Source: Hyparrhenia diplandra
Lineage: Eukaryota > Streptophyta > Magnoliopsida > Poales > Poaceae
Reading direction: 5' to 3'
Length of the DNA stretch: 64,000 nt
Assembly: GCA_015847255.1 (NCBI GenBank)
Contig: JADLZK010008593.1
Coordinates: 124,001 to 188,000, forward strand
Position numbers and translations under genes: made by a program. Positions 1-10,997 of this stretch are shown here, in pieces. The notes beneath the pieces were generated by a model. The model was given only the letters and a program-made list of their open reading frames with translations. It had not been told where the DNA came from and did no database searches. Positions within the stretch are counted from its first letter, which is position 1. Every line of letters starts with the position of its first letter.

Positions 1-1950
1 ATTAGAGATATAAATGTTACATGTATTTTGTACAAATCGAGTCAAACTTGTGGTATGAAAAAAACCGACGACGACGGTCAATTAGGAACCGAGGGAGTAG
101 CTGCCAGCAAATTAGCAACACCGCCCATCCAACTTCCAACCAGCTGATGCCAAAATACAAGCAGCAGCATTGCATGCAGTAGTCATCAAGACCGGGAAAA
201 ACTCCCGCCACCAGTCCCCGGCCAGACGTCCAGTGACAGTCCGGCCAGCCTCGGCATTCAGCTGCGCGTGCATGGACCACGGGCGCACGTCGGATCCCGG
301 CCAGTACTTACCACCTCAGCGAATCCCTCCCCTCCCGTGCCGGCCCGGCCCCACGGCACGGCACGGCAGCAGTGGCGTACGCACTCGATCGCCGTCCTGT
401 GGCGGCCGGCCATGGCCAGGCCATCGCCGCGCGCTCGCTCGCCCTATCCAGTAGCCAGACCAGACAGCCAGGAGCCAGCCCAGGCCCCCGCTCCGTGACG
501 GATCGCGGCGCCGTGGTCCGCCGTGGTCCACGCCGATCTACACATCCCACTAGCCCGCCCCGCCCCGCCGCCCTCCCAGTCCCAGTCTCAGTCCCAGCGG
601 CAGCGGCGCTGCCCGATCGATCGGCCCCCTCTTGACTCCTGCGGCGCGGTCCACCTCTCTCCTCCCTACCACGCGCGGAGCGGCGCAGTAGAGAACAAAA
701 GTGTGCACCTCTTGCATCAGATTCTGCATGCAGGCGCGCCCACTGGGCGGGCACCGGCCACCGGCACAGGCAAAGCACGGCGCACTTGCCGTTCGTGCGT
801 GCGTGCACCCCCGGATTGGCCATTAGCGAGGGGCTTGAGTAATGGCGGCACGCGTCAAAGTACAGCACGAGCTTGGAGCGCCGATGCGAAAGGAAACCAC
901 CTCCGTCCGCACCGCACTACTGCGTCTGCAATGCCAATGCATGCGCGCGCTAGCTTTTACTCCACCACCGTCCGTCCGTGTTCCCTGGCCCGGCCGGCGT
1001 GTGCGACGACGAGACGACTGCGCTGCTGAGGAAGAAGACCACCCACGACGGCGGCGGTCGTCGCAGGCCGGTGTGGAAAGCCTGCGCAGCGCAGGGCCGG
1101 GAGCCGATCACGGCCGCATGCGACGCCCGGAACAAGAAAAGCAGCGCAAAGGCTCTCGCCGCCGCTTTGCTTTCTTCCAAAAACACAGAGGGAGGGAGGG
1201 ACCGAGCGAAGGAGGGGCAGGTAGCTTGCAAGGCTGGCAAATCTCTGGTTCGTCCTCCTCCATACGGGGACACCATGGACGCTTGCACTGCATATCGCAT
1301 GGCGAAGAATGTAGCCATAAATGCTGGTGCTGCCGCCGAGGACCAACCAGGAATTGAATGCGAAACTCGCCTACTCTCCTTAGCTACCAGCAAGCAATGC
1401 AAGTGGGAGTAGTAAAAGCGGAAAGGAGGATGATGCCGGCCGAGATCGAAACTAATTAAAGCGAGCAAGGAAGGAGACGACTTTAGCCATATTAGCTTCA
1501 TTGAGTTCGATCCGAGCAGTGACAATGGTAGGTTACGGATCCGAGCAGTGACATTGCAACAGTGAAGCTGGTCGACCGGCATTAACTTACAGAGGAGAGA
1601 AAGGGAGTTCAGAAGCAGGCAAATGGGGCTGTAGAGATGCACGGATCGATCAAGAACAGGTCACAGTAATGCTAGTAATAGTTACTCCTGCCACACTTCG
1701 ATCGATCGATCGATGATGCTGGAAAGCGCATGCAGCAGTGCATTGCTGCAGCTGCTTGGCATGCATGGGCATGGCAGGCTAAGCTGCTGTAGGAGACTAG
1801 GAACAGACGCTTCTCAGTTCTGCCCTAGCTGTTGCCAAAGCTGCTGGAGGGTGGTGGTGGTGGCCGGAGGCCGGACCCATGACTGAGGCCAGGCCTGGCC
1901 GCGGAGTAAAATTATCTCTCCCAGCTCTCATCATCAAGAACGAGAGAGAT
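1..1950. other. GC-rich intergenic stretch without a recognisable gene
   Basis: Several overlapping open frames exist on both strands, but they are low-complexity Arg/Pro/Ala readings of GC-rich DNA with no domain I recognise. Visible simple structure is an ATCG microsatellite near 1690-1712 and a 16-bp direct repeat (GATCCGAGCAGTGACA) at 1509-1524 and 1538-1553. The last part, toward 1950-2400, probably includes the 3' UTR or downstream region of the ZHD gene, which reads leftward. Confidence 0.5.
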
Positions 1951-2403
1951 CGAGGGTGAAAAAGAAAGGATGAAACAATCCATGCAACCCAAATCCCCAG
2001 ACACGATCGAAATTTTCAATTGCAAACACAAATTGTACATTCCCAAGATCCATCCAAATCGGCAAATGGCCATGCCCTGGCCTCCTCCTTCCCAACACCA
2101 ATCGTCTCATCTAGGAAACACACACAGAGCCAGCCAAAGAAACCACAATAAAATACTCCCAAGATTGACAAAACAACGACGGCCGTCTTCTCCATCATAG
2201 CTAAATCCAACAAGTGCTGCTGCTCGCTACGGTCCTAGCTACTACTATAGTAGCTTGCATTTTTAATTTCCTAGTCTAGCTACTAAAAGGAAGGCAAAGA
2301 GAAATTAAAAAAGGCTAGCAATGATCTTCTGCTAATAATAAGGAGAGGATGGAGATCGATGAGATGACGCAATCTAATGCGATCAGTGGTGGTGGTAGTG
2401 TAC

Positions 2404-3368
2404 CTAGCTCGCACTGGCGCCGGCGCCGGCGCCGGGGAAGGATCGGTCGTCATGGTCATGGCTGCTTCTCTTGCCGAGGGTGTGCTTGTTGTTGTGCATC
2501 CACACCTTGAGCACGTGGCGCTTGACGCAGACCTCCTCGCAGAACTGCTGCACGGCGGCCTCGTCGTGCTTCTGGATCCGCCACCCGAGCCGCTCCGCGA
2601 ACGCCAGCATCCGGTCCTTCTGCTCCTGCGTGAACTTGGTGCGGAACCGCTTCTTGCCGGAGCCGGAGCCGGAACCGCCGGAGCCTGACGGGAAGCCGCC
2701 GCCGGAGCCCAGGGACATGCCCACCATGGGCGCCACCACCATGGGGCCGATCAGCCCGGACATGTCGTCGCCCTCGTCGACGCGCCCAGAGTGGGGGAGG
2801 TGGACGGCAGCGCGAGTGGGCGCTGATGCATCATGTGCCCGGCCGCCAGCTGCTGGTGTAGGAGGTACCCGGCTGGGGGTGCGGTAGTAGGGTGAGAACT
2901 GGTGGTGGTGGTGGTGCGCCGCGGCGCCGTAGGCGGTGATGGCGGCCGGGGCCGACAGGGCGGCGGAGGAGGGATCGCCGCCCCCGTGGGCGAGTCGGGG
3001 ACTCCTTGCGGTGGAAGTTGCGGTGGCAGCCACAGGCCGCGCAGCGGAGCGCGTCGATGGAGCCGTCCTCGCCCGCGGCCATGAACTCGCCGCAGCCGTC
3101 CACCGCGTGCCCGCCGATGCCGACCGCGTGGTTCTTGAGGCACTCGCGGTACCTGGTGCCGCCCCCGCCACCTCCACCACCAACGCCGCCTGGCGTCCTG
3201 AAGCTCCCGCCGCCTCCAGAATCTCCGGGCTTTGGGGGTCCCTCCGCCGACGCCTACTCCTCCTCCCAATCCGACCAGCCCCGGCTGCAGCATCGGCGCG
3301 TCGTAGCTCGAGCTCACGGGCATCGGCGTCATCTCCTCGTCGCCGTCATCATGCTCGTCGAAGTCCAT
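2404..3368 (-). CDS. ZHD: Zinc-finger homeodomain (ZF-HD) transcription factor, ZHD1/ZHD2 type, with four frame breaks
   Basis: This is a plant-specific nuclear transcription factor. The ATG at 3366-3368 opens MDFDEHDDGDEEM, an N-terminus I associate with grass ZHD1/ZHD2-type proteins. The ZF-HD dimerisation domain follows (about 3157-3000: RYRECLKNHAV, GGHAVDGCGEF, CAACGCHRNFHRKE, with the spaced Cys and His residues of this finger). After a Gly/Ala/His-rich linker comes the C-terminal homeodomain (about 2660-2471: KKRFRTKFTQEQKDRM, then VLKVWMHNNKHTLGKR). The family dimerises through the finger and binds DNA through the homeodomain. The gene is a single exon, as is usual for the family, and stops at 2404-2406. 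The reading frame is not continuous. It shifts near 3231-3238 (TTT/GGGGG), 2997-3000 (GGGG), 2875-2879 and 2793-2797 (GGGGG runs on the plus strand). Both domains are intact on either side, so assembly error is more likely than decay. The family call is firm; the paralogue number is tentative. Confidence 0.9.
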
Positions 3369-3456
3369 GGCTGCCTGTCGGTGGGTGACTGACGGCGTAG
3401 GTAGTCGGCGCACGGGGAAGCTTTGCTTGCTACTCCACCAGCTACTCCTACTGGAA

Positions 3457-3517
3457 TTCCTTTTTTCCCTTGCGACTTCCAGTAGGTTCCTTTTTTTCCC
3501 TTGCGACTTCCAGTAGG
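3457..3517. repeat. Tandem 30/31-bp duplication in the ZHD 5' leader or promoter
   Basis: Two adjacent units (3457-3486 and 3487-3517) differ only in the length of a T run (6 versus 7). They lie 90-150 bp upstream of the ZHD start codon, so they are in the 5' UTR or core promoter. No function is visible. Confidence 0.85.
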
Positions 3518-3649
3518 TTCTTTGCCGGGCCGAGGTTAAACAGCAAGAGCTTAGGCACACACAACTAGCTACAGGAGAGTGTGTTTGTAATAGGGGGAGA
3601 GAAAGTGAAGAGAAAAAATAGCCGTGAACTGTGCACACTCCCTGCTGCT

Positions 3650-5130
3650 AGTTTTGACGCATCGGCAACGGCTCTGCGCAGCAGGACAGGGAGGGCCTGT
3701 TGGCACGCAACCGGCTGCTGTGCCTGTGCCTGTGCCTGTGCTCCTTTGGGTGACGATGGATCAAATTAAATGTAATAAATACAACGAATCTTTTAAATCT
3801 AATTTGTTTATCGTAAGATAATAATTACTATAAATAAATAAAAAGTTCTGCCGTGTTAAATTTTAGATACTATGCCAAATTTCAGGTGAACTAAACACAG
3901 GTGATGTATTCTCTCTATCCATTTTTAAATATTCGTTTTAAAAATATTTTGTATTTTCAAATGGAGTTTACATTCACTCTGTCTTCTTCATTCTTCAAAG
4001 CTTCTTTTTCTTGGACGTACTGTATTTACAAAGGAAGATAGTACGTAGACCATTTACTCAAGAACGTATCTGTGGTGATCTGTGTTTCAATGCCCCGTTA
4101 GTACTCCATGGTGATCTATTATTATGTTTCAATGCCCCGTTGGTAGACTTGCACTTGCATAGAAAAAGACCAGGCAGTACGTATCTCTGCATCCATGTTA
4201 ACGGAGGAGCACGTACGAAGATTCACACTAAAAAGTCTAAAAGTATACGGAGTACTCCGTACCATTTTACAAATGTATATGCTGTCTCACTAGTATTTGA
4301 ATTGGCCTTTCATGAAGTGCCATTGTTGGCATACTGTCTGATCTTGTGTGGCTCTTTTCTTTACATGCAGAGCACGTTCGAGTTACTATTTAGTTTTTTT
4401 TTTTTTTTTTTTTTTTTGCTTCTATATGTCGTTTATACCCAATAATATTCAATTGTTTGTTGAGTAGCCAACTTTCTTGCACTCGAGGTAACCTATAGCA
4501 CAATCCTGACTTGCTTGGCCGCCATGTTGGATGCTATTTGTTCGGCCAGCTCAACTCTAGTATGACACATAGCATAGTTTTGTTTTTCTCATCTTTCTTG
4601 TTATTTGTTGCATTGTCATTTCTAAACTTGTGATTCTTTTAAGGTTGTGTTTTGTTGGGAACCAAAGTGTGGAGGGATGGTCCCGACTCTGCTTATTGGG
4701 ATGGGATGGAGACACAACAACTCTATTTTTGGTTGAAGAGAGATGGAAGAACCCATTTTATGTTTGGCTTGGGGGTCATCTAACGTAGCATCACCCACTA
4801 ACAAGTGGGGTCCATACGTTCAATGTTTTTTTCTATCTTCCCCACCCCGCATGAATTATCGCCCGCGACCAGCGCCTGGTCTCGCTTGCTCGGCACTTCG
4901 CCCTCTTGCATGCCGGTGCACACCGCCACCTAGTTGATCGCCTTGCCCTGCGCCTCCCAATCCTCTCTCCTCGCTCGATCATGCCCCCCTTCCTCACATT
5001 GCCGGGGCGCGCCGTCTTCCTACATGGTAGCCCACCGGTGGCGAGCTAGATCTCGCCACGCGCCGGAGCTAGGGGCGGACCTCGCCCACCCGGTGCCATT
5101 TCTTGTGCCGAAGCTATATGTAAGCCCACA
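3650..5130. other. AT-rich intergenic DNA upstream of ZHD
   Basis: No coding sequence is supported. The stretch has an oligo-T tract of about 22 bases near 4395-4417 and a short GC-richer patch at 4850-5130. Some of it may be decayed transposon sequence, but I cannot name a family. Confidence 0.4.
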
Positions 5131-5540
5131 CGACCGCTCATCCGCATGAGCCACCTCAACCCGACCATGTACACAATATGAGAAATCCTTTAATTTTCCA
5201 TGTGAACATTTGAGCTCAACGTAGTTGGCTTGTAAGATCCCGTACTTGCTTGAGAGCATACTCAATTTTTCCTTGAGCTTTTGTGTAGTCTTTCTCTAGT
5301 TGAGCAACACTAGAAGAAGTGTTTGTGACTAAAGGATTCTTAATTGAAAATCTTTCATACCTTTCAGTGGTTGCCTATAGCTCTATCAATTTTGAGACAA
5401 GAAACAATTCTTGAATTTCAAGCTAGTGATTGCTCTTACCTCTCATTCTCTTGCTCTAGCTTATCATTCTTCTCAAGCTTCATGAATATGACCTTTTCAT
5501 GTTGCTTAGATGATAAAGAGTGTAACTACATAGTTTTATA
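5130..5540 (-). pseudogene. Remnant of a Copia (SIRE-type) gag coiled-coil region
   Basis: Read on the minus strand, the segment encodes pieces such as KYGILQANYVELKCSHGKL followed by VEVAHA, with further frames rich in Lys, Glu and Leu toward 5540. Heptad-rich text of this kind (YVELKCSHEKL, then EVAHE) is, from memory, typical of the long gag proteins of SIRE-type Copia elements in grasses. The frame is broken several times and no LTR, PBS or pol is adjacent, so this is an old fragment. It could also be a fragment of another coiled-coil protein. Confidence 0.4.
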
Positions 5541-5986
5541 GAATCTAACCAAGTAAGTCGACAAACTAGGAAGTAGATAAGTTCTATCGGCGTTTGCAAA
5601 ACTTGAGTTTGCTACTCGAGGAAGGCGATAGGCTTACTAATGATTTTACTATCTATTACTTTTTATTCTAAACTATAAAAACATTTTTTTCTAGATAATT
5701 TTTACGCTAGGTATTTTCTAGATCCACACTATGTGTAGAAACATGATCAAATAATTTATTTTAAATGAAACCAAAATGTCTTTATAATTTTAAACTAGTG
5801 GTGAAACTAGAACAAATTAGAGAAGGTTGCCATGGTCGATCTTGTGCGTGCATGAGGGCACATATCACGATGAAAAATTGGAGTTCATCTCCCCGATTTT
5901 ACAATTTTCCATCAAAAGAATACTATTTGAAAAATCCGCGACCGGTGGGGTAGCCGTTGGATGTCGGATCGACACGGACGAGTTCC

Positions 5987-6286
5987 GTGATTTTTGCATT
6001 TTGGTCCTTAATAGAAACATTTTTTACAAATAGATCCTTAGCCAAATGTTTTCTAAGAATAGGCCCAAGTTCGGCGTTATAGGAGATGACGCCAGGTAAT
6101 CTGACTTCGGCGTAGTGCCACATCGGCAAGGTCGTTGGTCGTCTTAGCCACGTAGGATCGGCGTGGTGATGGCTCGACGGAGCTTGGCGCCGCTTCGTCA
6201 ACGCCGAGCCTCGTACCATGGCGCGGGTCGACTTAACGCCGAGGTCGAGGCTTTCATGCCGCTCATCTATTCCGTGGCCGCAAACC
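5987..6286 (+). repeat. Left terminal inverted repeat of the MULE
   Basis: Pairs with 10640-10987 in inverted orientation. Conserved landmarks include ACATTTTTTACAAATAGATCC, GCCACATCGGCAAGGTC and several CGGCGT/ACGCC words. The inner boundary is approximate because a Copia LTR is inserted at 6292. Confidence 0.85.
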
Positions 6287-6291
6287 CTATC

Positions 6292-8625
6292 CGAAAGGTC
6301 CCTTGTGGTTTTGGTAATTGAGTGTCAACATTAGGTGAACTAATATGTGTGATTGAGATAATACCGGGAGATTAGTTCACTCATGATGATAACATAATGA
6401 AGGAGCTTTATTGCATATGAAACATGACATGGAGTCATGTGACCAAGGTGGTGAAGATCAAGACAAGGCTTGGCTTGATGGACCGGTTGCAAGTGTGAAG
6501 GGCAAGTCGAGGCGGTGAAGCGATGGACCGCGAGGCGGTGAAGCTTGGGCAAGACTTGGCCGACGGACCCGAGCGCTAAGCGGTGAAGAGCAAGTGAGGT
6601 CAAGATCGATGGACCAATAGTGTCACGTGATGATATGAAGTGGATCATATCATTTGGTGATCGTGTTGGTGCATGTGTTGCATCGGCACTTGGAGATGGA
6701 GCGGAATGGAAATGCGCAAGGCAAAGGTATAACCTATAGGGCATTTCATTTCGCCCGGTCATAAGGAGCTTAGAGAAGTTTATGACCGGGTTTAGGATAG
6801 ATGGCCGTACTATCAAGAGGGGCAAACTTGTTTGCATATCGGTCATCTATTGCCACTTGAGCGATCTAACTTTTGCGATGTGTTAGGATCGAAAGTGGCG
6901 TGCTAAGAGCTAACCCGACCTTTGAAATGATTGTGAAAATGCTAACACACTTGCACATGGTGATGTACACTTGGTGGTGTTGGCACATTTACAAAGGCGG
7001 CGGTGATTGCGGAGGGGTTGAGTTGGGTTTGTGAACCGCTCATCCTCCCGCCGAAGCTTTGCGGCGGGATTCGGGCGCTTTCGAGAAAATGAGTTGCATA
7101 TTTTCTATTACGCCGGATGCAAGTTGGTGGTGAAAACATGCTATTCCTCGTGCTCAAGTTTGGTATACTTGATGGATAGCATGTCGAAGAGAAGGAGTCG
7201 GTGTTTCGTGGAGTTTTCATTGAAAACGCCGACGGACGCCGATCGACGCTTCGGTGCAGCGACCGGACGCATCGACGGACGCTTCGCCCGCGCGTCGCGT
7301 AGAGCTCTGCAGCGCGTTTTGACCGTGACGCTGTGGATCGGATGCGCCCGATGCTTGACCGAACCGTGACCGGACGCTTCAAGCAGCCGTTGGTCGTGGG
7401 CCGTTGCTTGTCCGTAGTGACCGGACGCCGGGCGACGGGACGCCGGGAATCGACGCTACCGGGTGAGTCCGGCCAGTCGCGCCCAATCCAACTTCGCGCT
7501 AAGCCGTGATTTCATCCCAACGGCTCTATTTGACTTGGGGGCTATTTATACACCACATACCCGACCTTGCTCTGGTGTCGAAAGCGAAACTTGGGCCTTG
7601 GTGGCTTGTGTTGTGGTGCTTGAGCCCTCCCACTCACTTGTGATTGATAGTGTTCATCAAATCAAAGTGAGGAGTGATTCTAGTGCATTCGCGTTGAGAG
7701 ATCGCATTCGTGGCACTAGGTGATCGTGTTGCAAGCCGGAGTGCTTGTTTCTCTTGGAGGTTGCCACCTCCTAGACGGCTTGGTGGCAAGAGACTTCGTG
7801 AAGCACGAACGGAGATTGTGCGGTGCTCCGAAGGAAGATTTGTGAGAGGTTCGAGCTCACCTCGCGGGGATCGTGAAGAGCATCACTACTAGAGCGTGTC
7901 TTTGAGCTACCTCACTTGTGAGTGTGGTGTCTTGCGATTGCCTTGTGATAGGCTCACTTGAGAGTGGTGTCTTGCGGTAAGCCTAAAGGCATTTGGCTTG
8001 GAACCGAAGAACCATCTAAGTGAAACACCAAAGGAACCACCCAAGGTGTTGGTCGACACAACGAGGAGTAGGGGAAGTTGGCAAGCTTCCGATACCTCGG
8101 TAAAAAATCACGGTGTCAACTTGTCTACTCTTCTCGGTGGGTTTGCATTCTCCAAATCACAAGCTTCGTATTTACATTCATATATACCTTGTGCTTGTGC
8201 TTGTGGAGTAGCTCTTGCAATTACTAGCTTGTGTAGCTTGTTAGTTGCTTTGCTTAGTTTGTGTAGCTAAGTATTTTGAGCCTTTGGGTTAGGCGTGTGT
8301 CGCCTTGTCCTTAGTGCATCTAGTGAGCTTAGGTTTGGCTTTGTGCTTTTGCTCATTAGAATTGTGTAGGAGCTCACCCTTGTTTGAAGTACTAGTGCAT
8401 AGGTTTGTGTGACCTTGCAATAGAAACGGTTAGGAGCTCAAGCTAGGCTTATCACCTCATTTGCTTTGTGTAGGATCTTTTATGAGGTGATTTAGAGTCA
8501 TAGCTAGAGGGGGTGAAGTCTTGGCTAAACGAATAGTTACAATTCGCATTATATTTGTTTAGCCGGGCGTAATTAGTTTTAGAAAGGACTATTCACCCCC
8601 CTCTAGTCCCCATCTCGACCCTACA
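6292..8625 (+). mobile_element. Copia (SIRE-type) solo LTR inserted in the MULE
   Basis: The segment matches the Copia LTRs at 32884-34769 and 41127-43009 along much of its length. Shared marks are the CACATGGTGATGTACAC region, the GCGGGATTCGGGCGCTTTCG region, a TATTTATA TATA box near 7543, and the end signature CTATTCACCCCC followed by CTCTAG. It is flanked by CTATC on both sides (6287-6291 and 8626-8630), a 5-bp duplication typical of LTR elements. There is no PBS, gag or pol after it, so it is a solo LTR left by LTR-LTR recombination. It is longer than the other copies (2.33 versus 1.88 kb) and clearly diverged, so it is a sister subfamily. Confidence 0.85.
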
Positions 8626-8630
8626 CTATC

Positions 8631-9430
8631 CCCCGAATGTTCCCGTCGCGCATCGATTCCTACCCGCGGCGCCCGCGCCCTCGCCGCCGCGCCCTTGGCG
8701 GCTGCGATGTCCCTCAAAGGTCGAAAGGCCACGCGCGAGATCAGCGTGGACACGCGGGCACCTCTTCCCGTCCGACGAGCTTGGGCGCGTTGCAGGACCC
8801 CGACCTCACCGTCGTCGCCTCCATCGACCTCAACCACGGCGACATCGGCGTCCGGACCAGTGCACTGCTGTGGAGTTCCTCAAGACCAAGGGCCAACCCC
8901 GCGCCTCAGCGCTCCCTACCTCATCGCCGAGCTCGCCGCCATGCCGCAGCATCAACTGTCCTGCCACGATCACCACGGGATGCAACAGCTTAACCAATCC
9001 TTACTCCACCACGGGATGCGTCCTCCATGGTTTTGGTTGTTGCTTTTAACAAGTCAGGTGCTTACTCCGTTTACGCAGGTAGGGTGTTCGATGAAATGTG
9101 GAGGTACGACTCAGACTATAATTGGTACATGTGGGCAGTGACGGTTGTCTCCTTGATTTCTTTAACTGAACAAGCAAGAATGGATTTTTTGTTCCTATGC
9201 AGATAGGCCTTCTACAATTGGCTGCAATTTCTTAACACAAAGTTTATTCTATCTTTAGTTGGAGTGATACTATTTCCAAATGCGCTGCTAAAGCAGTTTC
9301 TGCATTTTTCCCTTGAATGTACTGCTGCTCCGTGTGTTCTGGATTTAAGAGGCGCACTACTCCTGTGTGAGAGCTGATGCCATGCCTTCCTAGCTGCATG
9401 CATGCGTGCGATAGTGAACTCGCATGCACA
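8631..9430 (+). pseudogene. Possible captured host gene fragments inside the MULE
   Basis: Two stretches look like real coding sequence. Around 8705-8860, adjoining frames read MSLKGRKATREISVDTRAP and then LGALQDPDLTVVASIDLNHG, with a shift between them. At 9027-9206 a 59-codon ATG frame reads MVLVVAFNKSGAYSVYAGRV, then FDEMWRYDSDYNW, and stops at TAG. The piece GAYSVYAGRVFDEM faintly resembles a pentatricopeptide repeat, but that is too weak to name a family. Between them the DNA is GC-rich without a continuous frame. Capture by the MULE is an inference from the position between its inverted repeats; the fragments could also be remnants of the element's own interior. Confidence 0.35.
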
Positions 9431-9445
9431 AGCATTCAACATGCA

Positions 9446-10596
9446 TTCGCGCCTGTTGCGGCGACGCCTGCAACTCCACCACCTGCTTCGCCCTCTGACG
9501 GGTGGGTAGAGCTCGTGGCAGCTGAGTTTGTTGCCGCGCCGCGTCAGCACTCGGGGCCTCTCCCCGTCTGTGCTGAGGTGCGGGAGGCCCTCCGTGGGGC
9601 TTCCCCTTCGTCGGGCCGGGCCGACCTCGACTGGTGGGTAGAGCTCGTGGCAGCTGAGTTTGTTGCCCGCGCCGCGTCGGCACTCCGGGCCTCCCCGCCT
9701 GTCTTTGAGGTGGCGGGAGGCCCTCCGTGGGGCTTCCCGGCCGGCCGGGCCTACCCGGCGAGTGTCACGCCGCCCCCACATCCGCCGCCGAGTGCCTCGG
9801 TCGACCGGCGGGCGGACCGGTATTTGCCGAAGTTCGCCACGACGCGGCCGGGGGCTCGGACGGACGACCGCGCCTCGGATCCCCGCTGCGTCGGTGCTCG
9901 ATGCCGACAATGAGGAGACGACGGGCCACCACGGGCTGCCCCACCCCGCCCTACTCCGGCTCGGCCGCTGCCCACCGCGACGGCCGTGGACACCGGGGGG
10001 GACCTACGAGGAGGACGCGCTGTGGTACCACGCCGACCAAGACTTCGCCGGTAATCACCCCGCCGCCGACGAGCGTGTTTTCGGCCGGACAGCCCACCCT
10101 CCGCTTCGTCGGGATCACCGAGGAAGAGTGGACCCTAAGACGCAAACACCCGCCTCGCCGCTGCGGTCGAGCTTGGCCGATCCAAACCCGAGCGGCGGGC
10201 GTTGAAGGTGTTGCTTTGCAAGCTCGAGGGCCGGCCGGTCGACGCGGCGTCGACACTCTCGACCCCAGCGGGCGGCGGGTTCCGGAAGTACTACGGCGGC
10301 GGCGTCTCGCCCGCAAGCGACAACATCTGCGCCGAGCCATTCCCCATGATGCTACCCGGGCGAGGGCGAGGCGACTTGATTCTTTGTCATGTCGCCGTAG
10401 CCGCGTCTCTCTCTTCTCGTCGCACAGTTGTTTACCTTTTTAAGTACAACTTTATCACTCCGCCCGTTAGAGCGGCGATTGTTGTCTGTGTGATTTTGTG
10501 CGCCGCGCCAATTGTTTTGGCTAAAGCGTCGCCGCCGTAAAAGTCTATTTTCCCTTAATGAAATACGTGTCAATGGACACGCTTTCGAAAAAAAAA
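9446..10596 (+). mobile_element. Poly(A) retroposon or retrocopy of unknown type, with 15-bp target-site duplication
   Basis: The segment ends in a transcript-like 3' end (TTAATGAAATACGTGTC, then an A run at 10588-10597) and is flanked by AGCATTCAACATGCA at 9431-9445 and 10597-10611. A duplication of this length plus a poly(A) tail is the mark of LINE-driven insertion. The body is GC-rich and partly coding on the plus strand: WVELVAAEFVA occurs twice in one frame (tandem units at 9503-9634 and 9635-9762). After shifts, TYEEDALWYHADQDFAG, FVGITEEEWTLRRKHPP and LKVLLCKLEGRPVDA follow, and the frame reaches about 10540. I recognise none of these. There is no reverse transcriptase, so it is a SINE-like element, a non-autonomous LINE relative or a processed copy of an unidentified gene. 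Confidence 0.7.
9503..9762 (+). repeat. In-frame tandem duplication of about 130 bp inside the retroposon
   Basis: Unit 1 (9503-9634) and unit 2 (9635-9762) both begin TGGGTAGAGCTCGTGGCAGC and both contain GGAGGCCCTCCGTGGGGCTT. The units translate in the same frame at their starts and differ by small indels further on. Confidence 0.8.
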
Positions 10597-10639
10597 AGCA
10601 TTCAACATGCAGATATGGAATGATGCGGCCACATAGCTT

Positions 10640-10987
10640 GGCGTCAGTTGACTTGACGCCGAGGGCCTGTGATGAGAGGGCCGGGCATGGCTAAGTGCCC
10701 AGCTCTCGGCGTTACGTAGCACCACGCCGTGGTAAGAGGCTTGGCGTTAATTGAAGTGACGCCGAGCTCTGTGGGGCTCATCTCCACGTCGGATCCTGCT
10801 TGGCTAATATCACCAGTGACCTTGCTGATGTGGCCATCCCTCGGCGTGGCCTGACAGCACGCCGAGTAGCAGACCTCGGCGTGGTTCCCTGATACGCCGA
10901 TAAACTGGCCTAGTTTTAGCAAACGTTTTGGAGAGGATCTATTTGTAAAAAATGTTTTAAAAAAGGATCAAAATGCAAAAATTTCAC
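10640..10987 (-). repeat. Right terminal inverted repeat of the MULE
   Basis: Its reverse complement aligns to 5987-6286 by eye. The outer 70 bp are clearest; the inner part carries more indels, with several CGGCGT motifs in each arm. Confidence 0.85.
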
Positions 10988-10997
10988 GACGAGTTCC

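Larger units (their letters stand above)
5987..10987. mobile_element. Mutator-like element (MULE) with long terminal inverted repeats, carrying nested insertions
   Basis: The two ends are inverted copies: the left end starts GTGATTTTTGCATTTTGG and the reverse complement of the right end starts GTGAAATTTTTGCATTTTG. The similarity continues, with indels, for about 300 bp on each side. The element is flanked by the 10-bp direct repeat GACGAGTTCC (5977-5986 and 10988-10997), which fits the 9-11-bp duplication made by Mutator-type transposases. I see no transposase (no MURA DDE or SWIM region), so it is non-autonomous. Its 5.0 kb include a 2.3-kb Copia solo LTR, a stretch of possibly captured host coding DNA (8631-9430) and a 1.15-kb poly(A) retroposon. 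Without those two insertions the element would be about 1.5 kb, a usual size for a Pack-MULE. The call rests on the inverted repeats and target duplication; gene capture is inference. Confidence 0.85.

Noticed and set aside
308..1642. Long open frames on both strands in GC-rich DNA (for example 950-1642 minus)
   Set aside because: Low-complexity composition, no domain and mutual overlap in several frames; typical shadows of GC-rich DNA.
9027..9206. Naming the small frame in the MULE a pentatricopeptide repeat protein
   Set aside because: Only about 14 residues resemble a repeat and no second repeat follows; left as an unknown coding fragment.
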